Notes under the pieces: generated by a model
Told to the model about the DNA's origin: nothing
Databases searched by the model: none
Seen by the model: the letters and a program-made list of their open reading frames with translations, nothing else
Translations under genes and position numbers: made by a program
Shown: positions 9,370 to 17,288 of the stretch, in pieces
Position numbering within the stretch: position 1 is the first letter of the stretch
How the letters are laid out: each line of letters starts with the position of its first letter
Assembly: GCF_014207185.1 (NCBI RefSeq)
Contig: NZ_JACHCP010000004.1
Coordinates: 62,001 to 126,000, forward strand
Origin: Rhodanobacter sp. A1T4
GTDB taxonomy: Bacteria; Pseudomonadota; Gammaproteobacteria; Xanthomonadales; Rhodanobacteraceae
Direction of reading: 5' to 3'
Length of the DNA stretch: 64,000 nucleotides

Positions 9370-10260
9370 ATGGCAAACATGACGACCACTCGCAGCATCA
9401 CGTTCGAAAATTACCAACGCTGGCGGCGGCCAGTCGAGGTCGGTTTCTGGGTCGTGTTGATGACGCTGAATACCGCGTTCAACAGCCTGGTTTCCCAGAT
9501 CGACCATCACGGCGTGCCGGCATGGTGTCCGTGGGTATGGGAGTGGAGCAGCTCGATCTTGATCCTTGCGCTGATCCCGGCTGTGCTGGTGGTCGAGCGA
9601 CGCTGGCCGTTTCGCTTCGACAGCTGGCGGCAGAGTCTGCCGTGGCATTTCCTGGCCAGTGTGCTGTTCAGCCTGATCCACGTCGGCGGCATGATCGCAC
9701 TGCGCAAGCTTGCCTATCTTGTCATCGCGCGCGACAGCTATGACTTCGGCGCATGGTGGTCGAACTTCGGCTACGAATACCTGAAGGATCTGCGCACGTA
9801 TTTCTTGATCGTCGCGATGATTTGTCTGCATCGACTTTGGCTGATGCGTCTGCGGGGCGAAGCGCGCTTGCTGGTGGAGCCTGACGAGGGTCCGGCAGTC
9901 GAGCCGGTCGAGCGGCCGGAACGCTTTCTGGTGCGCAAGCTGGGCAAGGAATTTTTGATCAATGCGCGCGAGATCGAGTGGCTGCAGGCGTCGGGTAATT
10001 ACGTCAACCTGCACGTGCGCGGGCGCGACTATCCGCTGCGCACCACCATGGCCACGATCGAGGAGAGGCTGGATCCAGCGCGGTTCGTCAGGGTGCACCG
10101 CAGCTATTTCATCAATCTGGATTATCTGGCCGAGATCGAGCCGCTGGATACCGGCGATGCGCGTCTGCAACTGCACGACGGCATGAAGATTCCCTGCAGC
10201 CGACGCTACCGAACCGCGCTGCGTGAACGCTTTGGCGAGGCTCCGGTGGGTGCAACATAA
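9370..10260 (+). CDS. Membrane-anchored LytTR-type DNA-binding regulator
   Basis: The N-terminal half (about 1-180) has four hydrophobic segments, near residues 25-45, 60-80, 95-120 and 145-165. The C-terminal half (about 200-290) is a LytTR DNA-binding domain, with the recognisable stretch INAREIEWLQASGNYVNLHV, then RTTMATIEERLDPARFVRVHRSYFIN. LytTR domains usually sit on response regulators; here no receiver domain or partner kinase is present, so the membrane part may sense the signal itself. The start MANMTTTRS is chosen by plausibility; a second ATG lies three codons on. It is divergent from the MFS gene. Confidence 0.85.
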   Translation: MANMTTTRSITFENYQRWRRPVEVGFWVVLMTLNTAFNSLVSQIDHHGVPAWCPWVWEWSSSILILALIPAVLVVERRWPFRFDSWRQSLPWHFLASVLFSLIHVGGMIALRKLAYLVIARDSYDFGAWWSNFGYEYLKDLRTYFLIVAMICLHRLWLMRLRGEARLLVEPDEGPAVEPVERPERFLVRKLGKEFLINAREIEWLQASGNYVNLHVRGRDYPLRTTMATIEERLDPARFVRVHRSYFINLDYLAEIEPLDTGDARLQLHDGMKIPCSRRYRTALRERFGEAPVGAT

Positions 10261-10328
10261 CCACTACGGTTGCGCGAGGTATCCGGCTCGTTCCACTCTA
10301 GGCTTCTGTTCTAAAGGGATGCCAGCCA

Positions 10329-11069
10329 ATGAAACCGTTCTTCTATCGTTTCTCTCTTGCCCTGCTGGGTGCGACCTGGCTGCTGACGGCCTGTTCGCCA
10401 CAGGGGGGCAGCGGTCAGTCGAATGCGCCTGCCGCGCCAACGCCGCAGCAGGCGCTGAACGCCGACGCGGCGGACAAGCTCAACACCTATCATGAACTAT
10501 TGCGCATCAAGAACGACGAGATGGTGGTGTCGATGGGTCACGACATTCTCGACCGTTACCCGAACACGCCGGCGGCAAGGGAAGTCGAACAGAGCCTGCC
10601 GGCGATCGAGCAGCGCTACAAGGAGTCGAGTGAAAAGAACCGGCTCAGCGCGCTTTGGCTTTATCAGGTGTCACCGATGGAGGGTGGTACCCAGTCCACT
10701 GCCACGATCGATAGCAGCCAGCCGTCAGGCGATGACCGGGTCCGACTGGTCCTGCGTCGGCACACGCAGTGGGGTCAGAACGTGTTTCTGTACGGCGAAG
10801 GCCACGGCTTTGTCTGTCGAGCCAATTGCACCATCGCCACCACAGTCGATGGCAAGTCAATCGGCATCAAGGCGTTTGCCCCGACGACGGGCGAGCCGGC
10901 GCTGATGATTCGCGACGACAAGGCGTTTATCGCCATGCTGCAGAAGGCAAAAAAGATCACCATGAACGTGACCTTGGTGGATGGTGAAAAGAAAGAGGCG
11001 CTGGTTTACGAAGTTGCCGGTTTTGATCCGGCGAAATGGGCCAGCGTCGGCAAGGGCAAGAAAAAATAG
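10329..11069 (+). CDS. Hypothetical lipoprotein
   Basis: The 246-residue protein begins with a lipoprotein signal peptide ending in the lipobox LLTAC (Cys about residue 22), so it should be lipid-anchored. A Gly/Ser/Pro/Gln-rich linker follows. Residues about 50-95 look helical (the NTYHELLRIKNDEMVVSMG region, then a repeat-like PNTPAAREVEQSLPAIEQRY). The C-terminal part, about 110-240, appears beta-rich with a cysteine pair (FVCRANCTIAT) and a final KGKKK tail. I do not recognise the family. It follows the LytTR gene by 68 bases and could share its transcript. Confidence 0.7.
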   Translation: MKPFFYRFSLALLGATWLLTACSPQGGSGQSNAPAAPTPQQALNADAADKLNTYHELLRIKNDEMVVSMGHDILDRYPNTPAAREVEQSLPAIEQRYKESSEKNRLSALWLYQVSPMEGGTQSTATIDSSQPSGDDRVRLVLRRHTQWGQNVFLYGEGHGFVCRANCTIATTVDGKSIGIKAFAPTTGEPALMIRDDKAFIAMLQKAKKITMNVTLVDGEKKEALVYEVAGFDPAKWASVGKGKKK

Positions 11070-11196
11070 GCTGTCAATGTGATGGCTCATTCGGAGGCAG
11101 GTTCAGTAAAGCGACCCAAACGGACCTCCAGACATGTTCGCGTCAGCCAGCATTGAAGAGGTGCGTTGTCATCTTTGTCCAGTGCGGAGATTTGCC

Positions 11197-11643
11197 ATGA
11201 AACCTATATCTGTGGCGGCGGGATTGCTGATCGCTGGCCTGCTTGTGGCCTGTTCCAATGTGCCTTACGCCAAGCGCACCAGCGATCTACTGGCTGCCTA
11301 TACGGCGGCGGCTGGCGCGCCGGTGAAGAGTTTTCATTTCTTCAGTCCGCTGTACTCGTGGCAGTCGTTGAGCGATACCCAGCTGGTGGTCTACACCAAA
11401 TCGAGAGAGGCCTATTTGCTTGATCTGGATGCTTGCCAAGATCTGCAGTTCACCAATGGGATTGCGCTCACTTCCTATTACGGTCGGGTCGAGGTGGGCT
11501 TCGACCGGGTGCTAACCCAGCGCCATCGTATTCCCTGTGTCATCTCGCAGATTCGGCCGGTCGACATGGTGCATTTGAAGGCTGTGCAACAGGCTCAGCG
11601 CAAGGTCGAGGAAGACCCACGTCCGGCGACGGCAACGCAGTGA
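11197..11643 (+). CDS. Hypothetical small lipoprotein (DUF6491-like layout)
   Basis: The 148-residue protein has a signal peptide with lipobox LLVAC at its N-terminus (MKPISVAAGLLIAGLLVAC). The mature part has the pattern FHFFSPLYSWQSLSDTQLVVYTKSREAYLLDLDACQDL and a second cysteine in RIPCVISQIRPVD. This pattern of one aromatic-rich start, TKSREAYLLDL, a central cysteine and IRPVD is seen in small xanthomonad lipoproteins of unknown role; the family name is a guess. The ATG is chosen because it starts the signal peptide and has CGGAGA upstream. It converges on the ferritin-like gene. Confidence 0.7.
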   Translation: MKPISVAAGLLIAGLLVACSNVPYAKRTSDLLAAYTAAAGAPVKSFHFFSPLYSWQSLSDTQLVVYTKSREAYLLDLDACQDLQFTNGIALTSYYGRVEVGFDRVLTQRHRIPCVISQIRPVDMVHLKAVQQAQRKVEEDPRPATATQ

Positions 11644-11670
11644 GTCGCTGAAGGGTGTGATCTTGCGGCC

Positions 11671-12489
11671 TCAGTGCAGGAAAAGTTTTTCAGTGATTCG
11701 GGCCAGTGGCTTCTCAAGCAAGGATAAGAGCCTCGCGGGCAGGTCCAGTGGCTTTAGCAGCATCTTCACGGTCATCTCGGCCGGAAGATGCCTGCGTAGC
11801 AATCCCTGCGCGCGATCGCTGATGCGGCGAAATGCTTTTTCATCGCCCAGATGCTGGGGATAGCACTGGTTGAAGACATGCCGCAGCGCAATCTCGCTGT
11901 CTTCGCTCTTGATCTCGTTGACCCGGCGCAGGATCGCGCGGAAAACCTTGTAGCGACCGAATCCCTCGCGCTCGCGATAGGCGCGGTAGTGCTGATAGAA
12001 GTGCTTGTAGTGGCGTACTTCATCGCTCTTGATGTGGTTGGTCAGCTTTTTCAGCACGGGCTCGTCGGTGATATCGTGCAGCGCGCGATACAAGCTGGCG
12101 GTGCCGGTTTCCACCACGCAGCGTGCGGCCAGCTCCAGTCCGCGATCGGCTTCCAGCTGCTCCGAGGTGCAAACGGCGGCGTAGTCGTTCCAGAATGCCG
12201 TGAACCCGGTGTCCCAATCGAACTCCGGCCACACTTTGCGAACGTAGGCGGTCAGGGCGCGGCCATGCTGCAACTCTTCGTGTTCCCAGTGCTGGCTAAG
12301 CCAGGCCTGCAGCTCTTCGTCGCCGGCAAAGTGGTCGACCAGATTCTGCGTATAGAGATCCGAACCGCTTTCGACGAAGGATGAACTGCACAGCAGAAAA
12401 AATAGATCTTCGTTGTGGCGTATGCGCGCCATCTGGATGCTGTCCAGATCAAGACTTTCCAAAGTCCATGGCAGGGGGTGATAGCTCAA
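11671..12489 (-). CDS. Ferritin-like diiron-type protein
   Basis: The helical protein has a repeated E..H pattern typical of ferritin-like diiron folds: HWEHEELQHGRAL, CVVETGTASLYRAL and IKSDEVRHYKHFYQHY. These supply Glu, ExxH, Glu and ExxH ligands in order, as in rubrerythrin or acyl-ACP desaturase relatives. A C-terminal helical region follows. Function is unknown; an oxidase or oxygenase is possible. I place the start at a TTG (LSYHPLPWTLESLDL) because AGGAAA lies nine bases before it; an ATG 25 codons upstream (12564) is the alternative but has its SD-like sequence directly adjacent. Divergent from the alcohol dehydrogenase gene. Confidence 0.7.
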   Translation of the reverse strand: MSYHPLPWTLESLDLDSIQMARIRHNEDLFFLLCSSSFVESGSDLYTQNLVDHFAGDEELQAWLSQHWEHEELQHGRALTAYVRKVWPEFDWDTGFTAFWNDYAAVCTSEQLEADRGLELAARCVVETGTASLYRALHDITDEPVLKKLTNHIKSDEVRHYKHFYQHYRAYREREGFGRYKVFRAILRRVNEIKSEDSEIALRHVFNQCYPQHLGDEKAFRRISDRAQGLLRRHLPAEMTVKMLLKPLDLPARLLSLLEKPLARITEKLFLH

Positions 12490-12670
12490 CGTGCTGTTTC
12501 CTGTGCGTGATGCAAGCCGCCCATCGCGGACGTTGCTAATCGATGCCACAGCATACGGCCACATCCTCGCATTGGATTAACGTCCGCCGACCTACAGTTA
12601 CACGCTGTGCACGGTTGTTTTCGCCGCGTGTGTCTTTTATTACCGCCACTCTCTAGCCTTGGAGCGCCAC

Positions 12671-13735
12671 ATGATTCCAACACTCAGCTATGCCGCCACT
12701 TCCGCCAGCGCACCGCTGAAGCCCTATAGCTTCGATCGCCGCGATCCACGCGAGAAGGACGTCGTGATCGAGATTTTGTATTGCGGCGTTTGCCACTCCG
12801 ACCTGCATACCGTGCGCGACGAATGGAGCAAGGGTACCTTCCCGATCGTGCCAGGCCACGAGATTGTTGGTCGTGTAACGCGCGTGGGCAAGAGCGTCAC
12901 CAAGTTCAAGGAGGGCGATTTGGCCGGCGTCGGCTGCATGGTCGACTCCTGCCGCGAGTGCGCCAACTGCAAGGACGATCTCGAACAATTCTGCCTGAAG
13001 GGCGCGACTTTCACCTACGCCAGCAAGGATCGCCACGATGGCACCGCCACGCAGGGCGGTTACTCCAACCACATCGTGGTGGATGAAGCTTTTACCCTGC
13101 ACATCTCCGACAAGCTCGACCTGGCCTCAGCTGCGCCGCTGCTGTGTGCGGGGATCACCACCTATTCGCCGCTCAAGCACTGGAAGGTCGGCAAGGGCAG
13201 CAAGGTTGGCGTGGTCGGTCTGGGTGGTCTCGGCCATATGGCGCTGAAGCTGGCCCATGCGTTCGGCGCTACGGTGGTGCAGTTCACCACGTCGCCGTCC
13301 AAGCGCGAAGATGCGCTGCGCCTGGGGGCCGATGAAGTGGTGTTGTCCAACGATGCCGCGCAGATGAAGGCACATGCGGGCAGTTTCGATTTCATCCTCG
13401 ATACCGTTTCGGCACCACACGATTTGAACGGCTATCTGCGGATGCTCAAGCGCGATGGCACGATGACTCTGGTCGGTCTACCGGATACGCCGCCAAAGAT
13501 CGAAGGTGGTGCGCTGATCTTCGGCCGTCACTCGCTGGCTGGTTCGCTGATCGGCGGTATTGCCGAAACGCAGGAGATGCTGGATTTCTGTGCCGAGCAC
13601 GGTATCGTGTCGGATATCGAGAAAATCGATATCCAGAACATCAACGAAGCCTACGAGCGCATGTTGAAGAGCGATGTGAAGTATCGTTTTGTGATCGACA
13701 TGAAGTCGCTCAAGAGCGATGCGAAAGCTGCCTGA
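12671..13735 (+). CDS. Zinc-dependent NAD(P) alcohol dehydrogenase, YahK/cinnamyl-alcohol type
   Basis: A medium-chain dehydrogenase of 354 residues that interconverts aldehydes and alcohols. Catalytic zinc ligands lie in CGVCHSDLH (about 37) and GHEIVG (about 62). The structural zinc cysteines are in DSCRECANCKDDLEQFC (about 93-109). The Rossmann motif GLGGLGHMALKLAHAFG is near 180. The overall pattern resembles YahK/Ahr aldehyde reductases, which use NADPH. The ATG follows CTTGGAGCGCCAC with GGAG seven bases upstream; an in-frame ATG four codons earlier is less well placed. A hairpin terminator follows. Confidence 0.93.
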   Translation: MIPTLSYAATSASAPLKPYSFDRRDPREKDVVIEILYCGVCHSDLHTVRDEWSKGTFPIVPGHEIVGRVTRVGKSVTKFKEGDLAGVGCMVDSCRECANCKDDLEQFCLKGATFTYASKDRHDGTATQGGYSNHIVVDEAFTLHISDKLDLASAAPLLCAGITTYSPLKHWKVGKGSKVGVVGLGGLGHMALKLAHAFGATVVQFTTSPSKREDALRLGADEVVLSNDAAQMKAHAGSFDFILDTVSAPHDLNGYLRMLKRDGTMTLVGLPDTPPKIEGGALIFGRHSLAGSLIGGIAETQEMLDFCAEHGIVSDIEKIDIQNINEAYERMLKSDVKYRFVIDMKSLKSDAKAA

Positions 13736-13755
13736 TCCTTCCCGCAAATAGTTGC

Positions 13756-13790
13756 AACAACGAGGGTCGCTTTTGTGGCCCTCGTTGTTT
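13756..13790 (+). terminator. Intrinsic terminator after the alcohol dehydrogenase gene
   Basis: AACAACGAGGG (13756-13766) pairs with CCCTCGTTGTT (13779-13789); one further G-U pair can extend the stem. A T run follows only weakly (GTTTGGGGGTTTTC). The A/T-rich base of the stem makes it usable on the minus strand too, where it would end the universal stress gene at 13821. Confidence 0.75.
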
Positions 13791-13820
13791 GGGGGTTTTC
13801 TGCAAAGTGCGTCGAGCGCG

Positions 13821-14237
13821 TCAGCGCACTATGGTCACTGGCACATGCGCCCGGGCCAGCACGTTACCTGAGACCGAACCCATCAGCCAGCGCGCCAGCG
13901 CGCCGCGTTCGGTATGCCCGATCACGATGTGGTCGATGCCGTGCTGATCGATTTGACCGAGCAGCACGTCGCCCGGGCTGCCGTGAATCAGTTCGACATC
14001 AAACAATGTTGCGGCATCCGGCACGAGTGAGGCCAGTTCGTCGTGCAGTTCCTGCACGCGCCGGGTACCGGAGTCGGCCATCATCAGTGTGCAGGCATCG
14101 ACGCCGCCTTCGGACACCTGCAGTACTGAAACCACTCTCACGCGGCCACCGCCCGCGTGAGCCAACTCGACCGCAAAATCGAGGGCTCGCCGTGATGCAG
14201 CCGAACCATCGTAGCCAACCAGTGAGTACTTGACCAT
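13821..14237 (-). CDS. Universal stress protein (UspA family)
   Basis: The 138-residue single-domain Usp opens with KYSLVGYDGSAASRRALDFAVELA. It ends with the ATP-binding pattern HIVIGHTERGALARWLMGSV, followed by SGNVLARAHVPVTIVR (the G-2x-G-9x-G-S form). Such proteins are cytoplasmic stress and starvation factors and often bind ATP. The start MVKYSL has AAGGA upstream, so the longer in-frame extension of 39 codons is rejected. The gene converges on the alcohol dehydrogenase terminator and is divergent from the secreted-protein gene at 14561. Confidence 0.92.
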   Translation of the reverse strand: MVKYSLVGYDGSAASRRALDFAVELAHAGGGRVRVVSVLQVSEGGVDACTLMMADSGTRRVQELHDELASLVPDAATLFDVELIHGSPGDVLLGQIDQHGIDHIVIGHTERGALARWLMGSVSGNVLARAHVPVTIVR

Positions 14238-14560
14238 GAGTGTCCTTATACAACTGATCTGCGAAAGACGCGTGCGTTGGATCTGTATGGAACGATGCCA
14301 GAAATCCTGTTCGCAGGATAATTTTCCCGCGAAATTTACGGCTTTGGAGTGCACATTGAGCTAGCGTATGGTTTTGGACGGTACCCAGCCGAGCTGGAGT
14401 CAAGGTCATGAATCTGAATGACCGCAACTTTCTGCACATCCTCGTCACGCTTACCTGAACAATCTTAGGGCCCCCGACGCGGACTTTCACTTTCGTGAAG
14501 ACGCCAAGCCCGCGTCGGCACTGAATTCCACCCAATCCCAGCAATCTTAAGGAGACGACG
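14238..14560. other. Intergenic region between divergent genes, with a structured leader
   Basis: There is no convincing gene in this 323-base region. CCGACGCGG (14474-14482) pairs with CCGCGTCGG (14510-14518), enclosing a smaller TTCAC...GTGAA hairpin, about 45-85 bases before the ATG at 14561. The rest must hold the promoters for the divergent Usp gene and the gene at 14561. Confidence 0.4.
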
Positions 14561-15019
14561 ATGATCAAGCGTACTTTTGGAACGGCAGCCCTCGTACTGG
14601 CTCTTGCAGGCGGAATGACCGCGCTGCCGGCATCCAATGCCCATGCCGATACGGCCAGCGTGAAGTGCCATCTGCGCTTCAATCTTGCCGGTTGGTCGTT
14701 GATCTACAAGCATGCTGAAGGCAGCGGTACGGTGCGCTGCGACAACGGTCAGCGCGCCAGCGTCAAGATCGCCGTCGTTGGCGGCGGTCTGACTGCCGGC
14801 AAATACAAGATCACCAACGGCACCGGCGAAATCAGCACCGTCAATGGCATCAAGGACGTGTTCGGTGACTACGCTCAGGCCGGTGCGGATGCCGGTATCG
14901 TCAAGAGCGCGAATGCGCAGGTACTGACCAAGGGCACCACCTCGCTGGCGCTCGCCGGCACGGGTGAAGGCGTGAACCTGGGTATTTCGGCCGGCAAGTT
15001 CACCATCACTCCGCGCTGA
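14561..15019 (+). CDS. Hypothetical secreted protein, about 15 kDa
   Basis: The 152-residue protein has a clear Sec signal peptide (MIKRTFGTAALVLALAGGMT, cleavage near NAHA-DTA). The mature part has just two cysteines (SVKCHLRF and GTVRCDNG), possibly a disulfide, and then a Gly/Thr/Val-rich region of short beta-like segments (GGGLTAGKYKITNGTGEIS, later GTTSLALAGTGEGVNLGIS). This suggests a small periplasmic or outer-surface beta protein. I do not recognise a named family. The ribosome-binding site TAAGGAGA is strong. A structured leader precedes it and a terminator follows. Confidence 0.75.
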   Translation: MIKRTFGTAALVLALAGGMTALPASNAHADTASVKCHLRFNLAGWSLIYKHAEGSGTVRCDNGQRASVKIAVVGGGLTAGKYKITNGTGEISTVNGIKDVFGDYAQAGADAGIVKSANAQVLTKGTTSLALAGTGEGVNLGISAGKFTITPR

Positions 15020-15047
15020 AGTTTCTGATCGCTGTTTGATGATTTGA

Positions 15048-15078
15048 CGAAGGGCGCCACATGGCGCCCTTCGCTTTT
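15048..15078 (+). terminator. Intrinsic terminator after the secreted-protein gene
   Basis: CGAAGGGCGCCA (15048-15059) is the exact complement of TGGCGCCCTTCG (15062-15073) and is followed by CTTTTC. The stem is GC-rich in its middle. It separates this gene from the peroxiredoxin gene. Confidence 0.8.
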
Positions 15079-15132
15079 CAGCGCGTACACTATCCGGCCA
15101 ATCGTTTGCATTTCTCTGCCTGGATACCCGTC

Positions 15133-15669
15133 ATGCACCGTCTCCGCTGGTTGCTCGTATTGATCCTTTGCACTGGCCTGATCGCGCCGGCCTTTGCTGC
15201 TGATGAGCCTGCCGGCCTGCAGGTCGGCCAGGAAGCGCCAGCCTTTCGTCTGGAAGATCAAAACGGCAAGTGGGTCACGCCAGCCGATTTCCATGGTCAT
15301 TACCTGGTGATGTATTTCTATCCGAAGGATTTCACCCCTGGCTGCACCACCGAGGTATGTACCTTCCGCGATGACATTGCCAAGCTGCGCAAGGCTGGTG
15401 CCGACGTGGTGGGCGTGAGCCTGGACGATGTGAAATCGCATGCTGAATTCGCCGCGAAATATCATGTGCCATTTCCGTTGCTGGCTGATTCGGATCGTTC
15501 CGTATCAACCACCTACGGCGTGCTGAAGTCGGGGTCTCATTACGCCAAGCGCACCACGTTCCTGATCGATCCACAGGGCAAGATTGCCAAGATCTACGAG
15601 GACGTTGATCCGGAGAAAAACTCCGGTCAGGTGATGAGCGATTTGGCTGCATTGAAAGTCGCGCCGTAA
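15133..15669 (+). CDS. Periplasmic peroxiredoxin, PrxQ/Bcp type
   Basis: The protein has 178 residues. A signal peptide (MHRLRWLLVLILCTGLIAPA, cleaved near FAA-DEP) directs it to the periplasm. The thioredoxin-like domain carries the peroxidatic Cys71 and resolving Cys76 in TPGCTTEVCTFRDD, the C-x4-C layout of atypical two-cysteine PrxQ/Bcp enzymes that reduce hydrogen and organic peroxides. A cytoplasmic Bcp would lack the signal peptide. The start is chosen at the signal peptide; 24 codons of upstream open frame run through the terminator. Its TAA overlaps the ATG of the next gene. Confidence 0.9.
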   Translation: MHRLRWLLVLILCTGLIAPAFAADEPAGLQVGQEAPAFRLEDQNGKWVTPADFHGHYLVMYFYPKDFTPGCTTEVCTFRDDIAKLRKAGADVVGVSLDDVKSHAEFAAKYHVPFPLLADSDRSVSTTYGVLKSGSHYAKRTTFLIDPQGKIAKIYEDVDPEKNSGQVMSDLAALKVAP

Positions 15670-16229
15670 TGCCGGTCGTCGTTTCCCCTGATCAACCCGC
15701 GCGACTGCGCGGGCTCGTCTTCTGGCGTGTGCTGGTATGGCTGCTGTTGCTGGTGTCGGCGTTCGGTTGCGTGCAATACCTGCAGCACGCGCAGCGCGTG
15801 TGGGGTCAGTTGCAAGCCCAGGCATCGCTGGAACCGTCCGCGGTCGATGCGCTTCACGGCATGCTCGGTTGGGACGCCGGTTATCTGCTGGTCGCCTTTG
15901 TACTGATCATCATCTGCGCGGGCTGCATCCTGCGCCAGGGCTGGGCGAGGCCATGCCTGCGGGTGGCTGCAGTGATTATTGCCGTGTGGCTGCTGATCAC
16001 CGGGTTTCTGCTGCTGCGTGATTTACAGATGCTAGGCACCAGCAGTGCAGGCATCCTGGCTCAAGCCCAGCAGCAGGGAGCGGTCGCCACCGAACAGATC
16101 ATGGCCCGATTGCAACGCAGCTATCAGCTGGCGCTAGCGTTCAAGACTATCGGCGCGATCGCTCTGCTGTGGCTGTCCTGGAAGCTTGGCAAACCAGCGG
16201 TGCGTACGCAGTTTCGGACGCGTCGCTAA
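15669..16229 (+). CDS. Hypothetical inner-membrane protein coupled to the PrxQ gene
   Basis: The 186-residue protein has about four hydrophobic segments: near residues 16-36 (FWRVLVWLLLLVSAFGCV), 70-88, 97-117 and 158-175. I do not recognise the family. Its ATG shares one base with the stop codon of the periplasmic peroxiredoxin gene (TAATG), so translation is probably coupled. That suggests a related job, but the sequence itself shows no redox motif. Confidence 0.65.
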   Translation: MPVVVSPDQPARLRGLVFWRVLVWLLLLVSAFGCVQYLQHAQRVWGQLQAQASLEPSAVDALHGMLGWDAGYLLVAFVLIIICAGCILRQGWARPCLRVAAVIIAVWLLITGFLLLRDLQMLGTSSAGILAQAQQQGAVATEQIMARLQRSYQLALAFKTIGAIALLWLSWKLGKPAVRTQFRTRR

Positions 16230-16292
16230 ATAGCTAGAGTAATGGGCCTCGCAGATAAATTTTTGCTGGAAATCAGACTGGGGAGTACACGG

Positions 16293-17159
16293 ATGAAACG
16301 CTTGCTGATGGGGTTGGTTTTCGCATTATTTTGTAGCGGAGTGGTCGCTTCCGCCGGTCCGAATGAAGTGCGCAAAACTGTGCAGGCCAGCATGTTAGTC
16401 ACCGGATCTATTGTGGTGGCTCCGGATGGAAGCGTTCGTAGCTATGTGATCGACCATCCTGAGAAGCTGCCGTCAGTGGTGGTCGGGCTGATAGAAAAAA
16501 ACGAAAAGACTTGGCGATTCGAGCCCACTTTGCTCGACAGTCAACCAGTGGCGGCCAAGGCGAATATGAGTTTGCGCATTGTTGCTAAGCCTGTTGATAA
16601 GGAAAACTATGCAATAAGCATCGCTGGCGCCGAATTTGACCAAGACAATGACAAGCCGGGCGAAAGCATCAGTTACAAACGTCGGATACTACCTCTTTAT
16701 CCCCGCGACGCTGCGAGCGCTCGTGTAACCGGAACGGTCTACATGTTGGTGCTTGTCGACCGTCAAGGGCAGGTGGAAAATGCCTCGATAGAAGTAGTCA
16801 ATATGACGGTCGTCGCCAGTGATACAGAATTGAACGCATGGCGTCGTGTTCTCGGTAACGCAGCACTAAGTGCCGTCAAACATTGGACTTTCAATGTGCC
16901 AACCACAGGAATGGAGGCCCATAAGGATCATTGGTTAGGTCTAGTGCCTGTGAATTTTTACCTCAATGGCTCGGGCGTAGACCATGACGCCAAATACGGC
17001 ACTTGGATTACTTATGTGCCAGGACCTAAGCAGGAGGTGCCTTGGCTCGACAACATCAATATGAAGGCCGCTACAGAAAGCGCTGATGCGATCGCAGACG
17101 GAGCCCTTTATCAAGTTGGTAGTGGACTACAATTGACTACATCGCTGAACGGTACATGA
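16293..17159 (+). CDS. Secreted protein with TonB C-terminal-like domain
   Basis: The 288-residue protein starts with a signal peptide or anchor (MKRLLMGLVFALFCSGVV). Residues about 130-220 resemble the TonB C-terminal fold: YKRRILPLYPRDAASARVTG, then GTVYMLVLVDRQGQVENASIEVV and an ALSAVKHWTFNVP closing helix/strand. Unlike true TonB it lacks the proline-rich spacer, and about 110 residues of other sequence precede the domain. The ATG has GGGGAG upstream. The base composition is visibly richer in A/T than neighbouring genes (codons such as AAA, ATA, TTA), hinting at recent arrival. A terminator follows. Confidence 0.65.
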   Translation: MKRLLMGLVFALFCSGVVASAGPNEVRKTVQASMLVTGSIVVAPDGSVRSYVIDHPEKLPSVVVGLIEKNEKTWRFEPTLLDSQPVAAKANMSLRIVAKPVDKENYAISIAGAEFDQDNDKPGESISYKRRILPLYPRDAASARVTGTVYMLVLVDRQGQVENASIEVVNMTVVASDTELNAWRRVLGNAALSAVKHWTFNVPTTGMEAHKDHWLGLVPVNFYLNGSGVDHDAKYGTWITYVPGPKQEVPWLDNINMKAATESADAIADGALYQVGSGLQLTTSLNGT

Positions 17160-17182
17160 TCGGTTCGACGAAAGCATTTAAG

Positions 17183-17212
17183 AAGCGCCCCGCTTGCGGG
17201 GCGTTCTTTTTT
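17183..17212 (+). terminator. Intrinsic terminator
   Basis: CGCCCCGC (17186-17193) pairs with GCGGGGCG (17196-17203), followed by TTCTTTTTT. It lies 24 bases after the TonB-like gene. Confidence 0.85.
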
Positions 17213-17288
17213 ATTGGTCAATTGCATTCAGCAAGGGTTCGCGGCGAGCCAGCTATCGCTGACGGCCTTGCCCACGAGAATTCAGACC

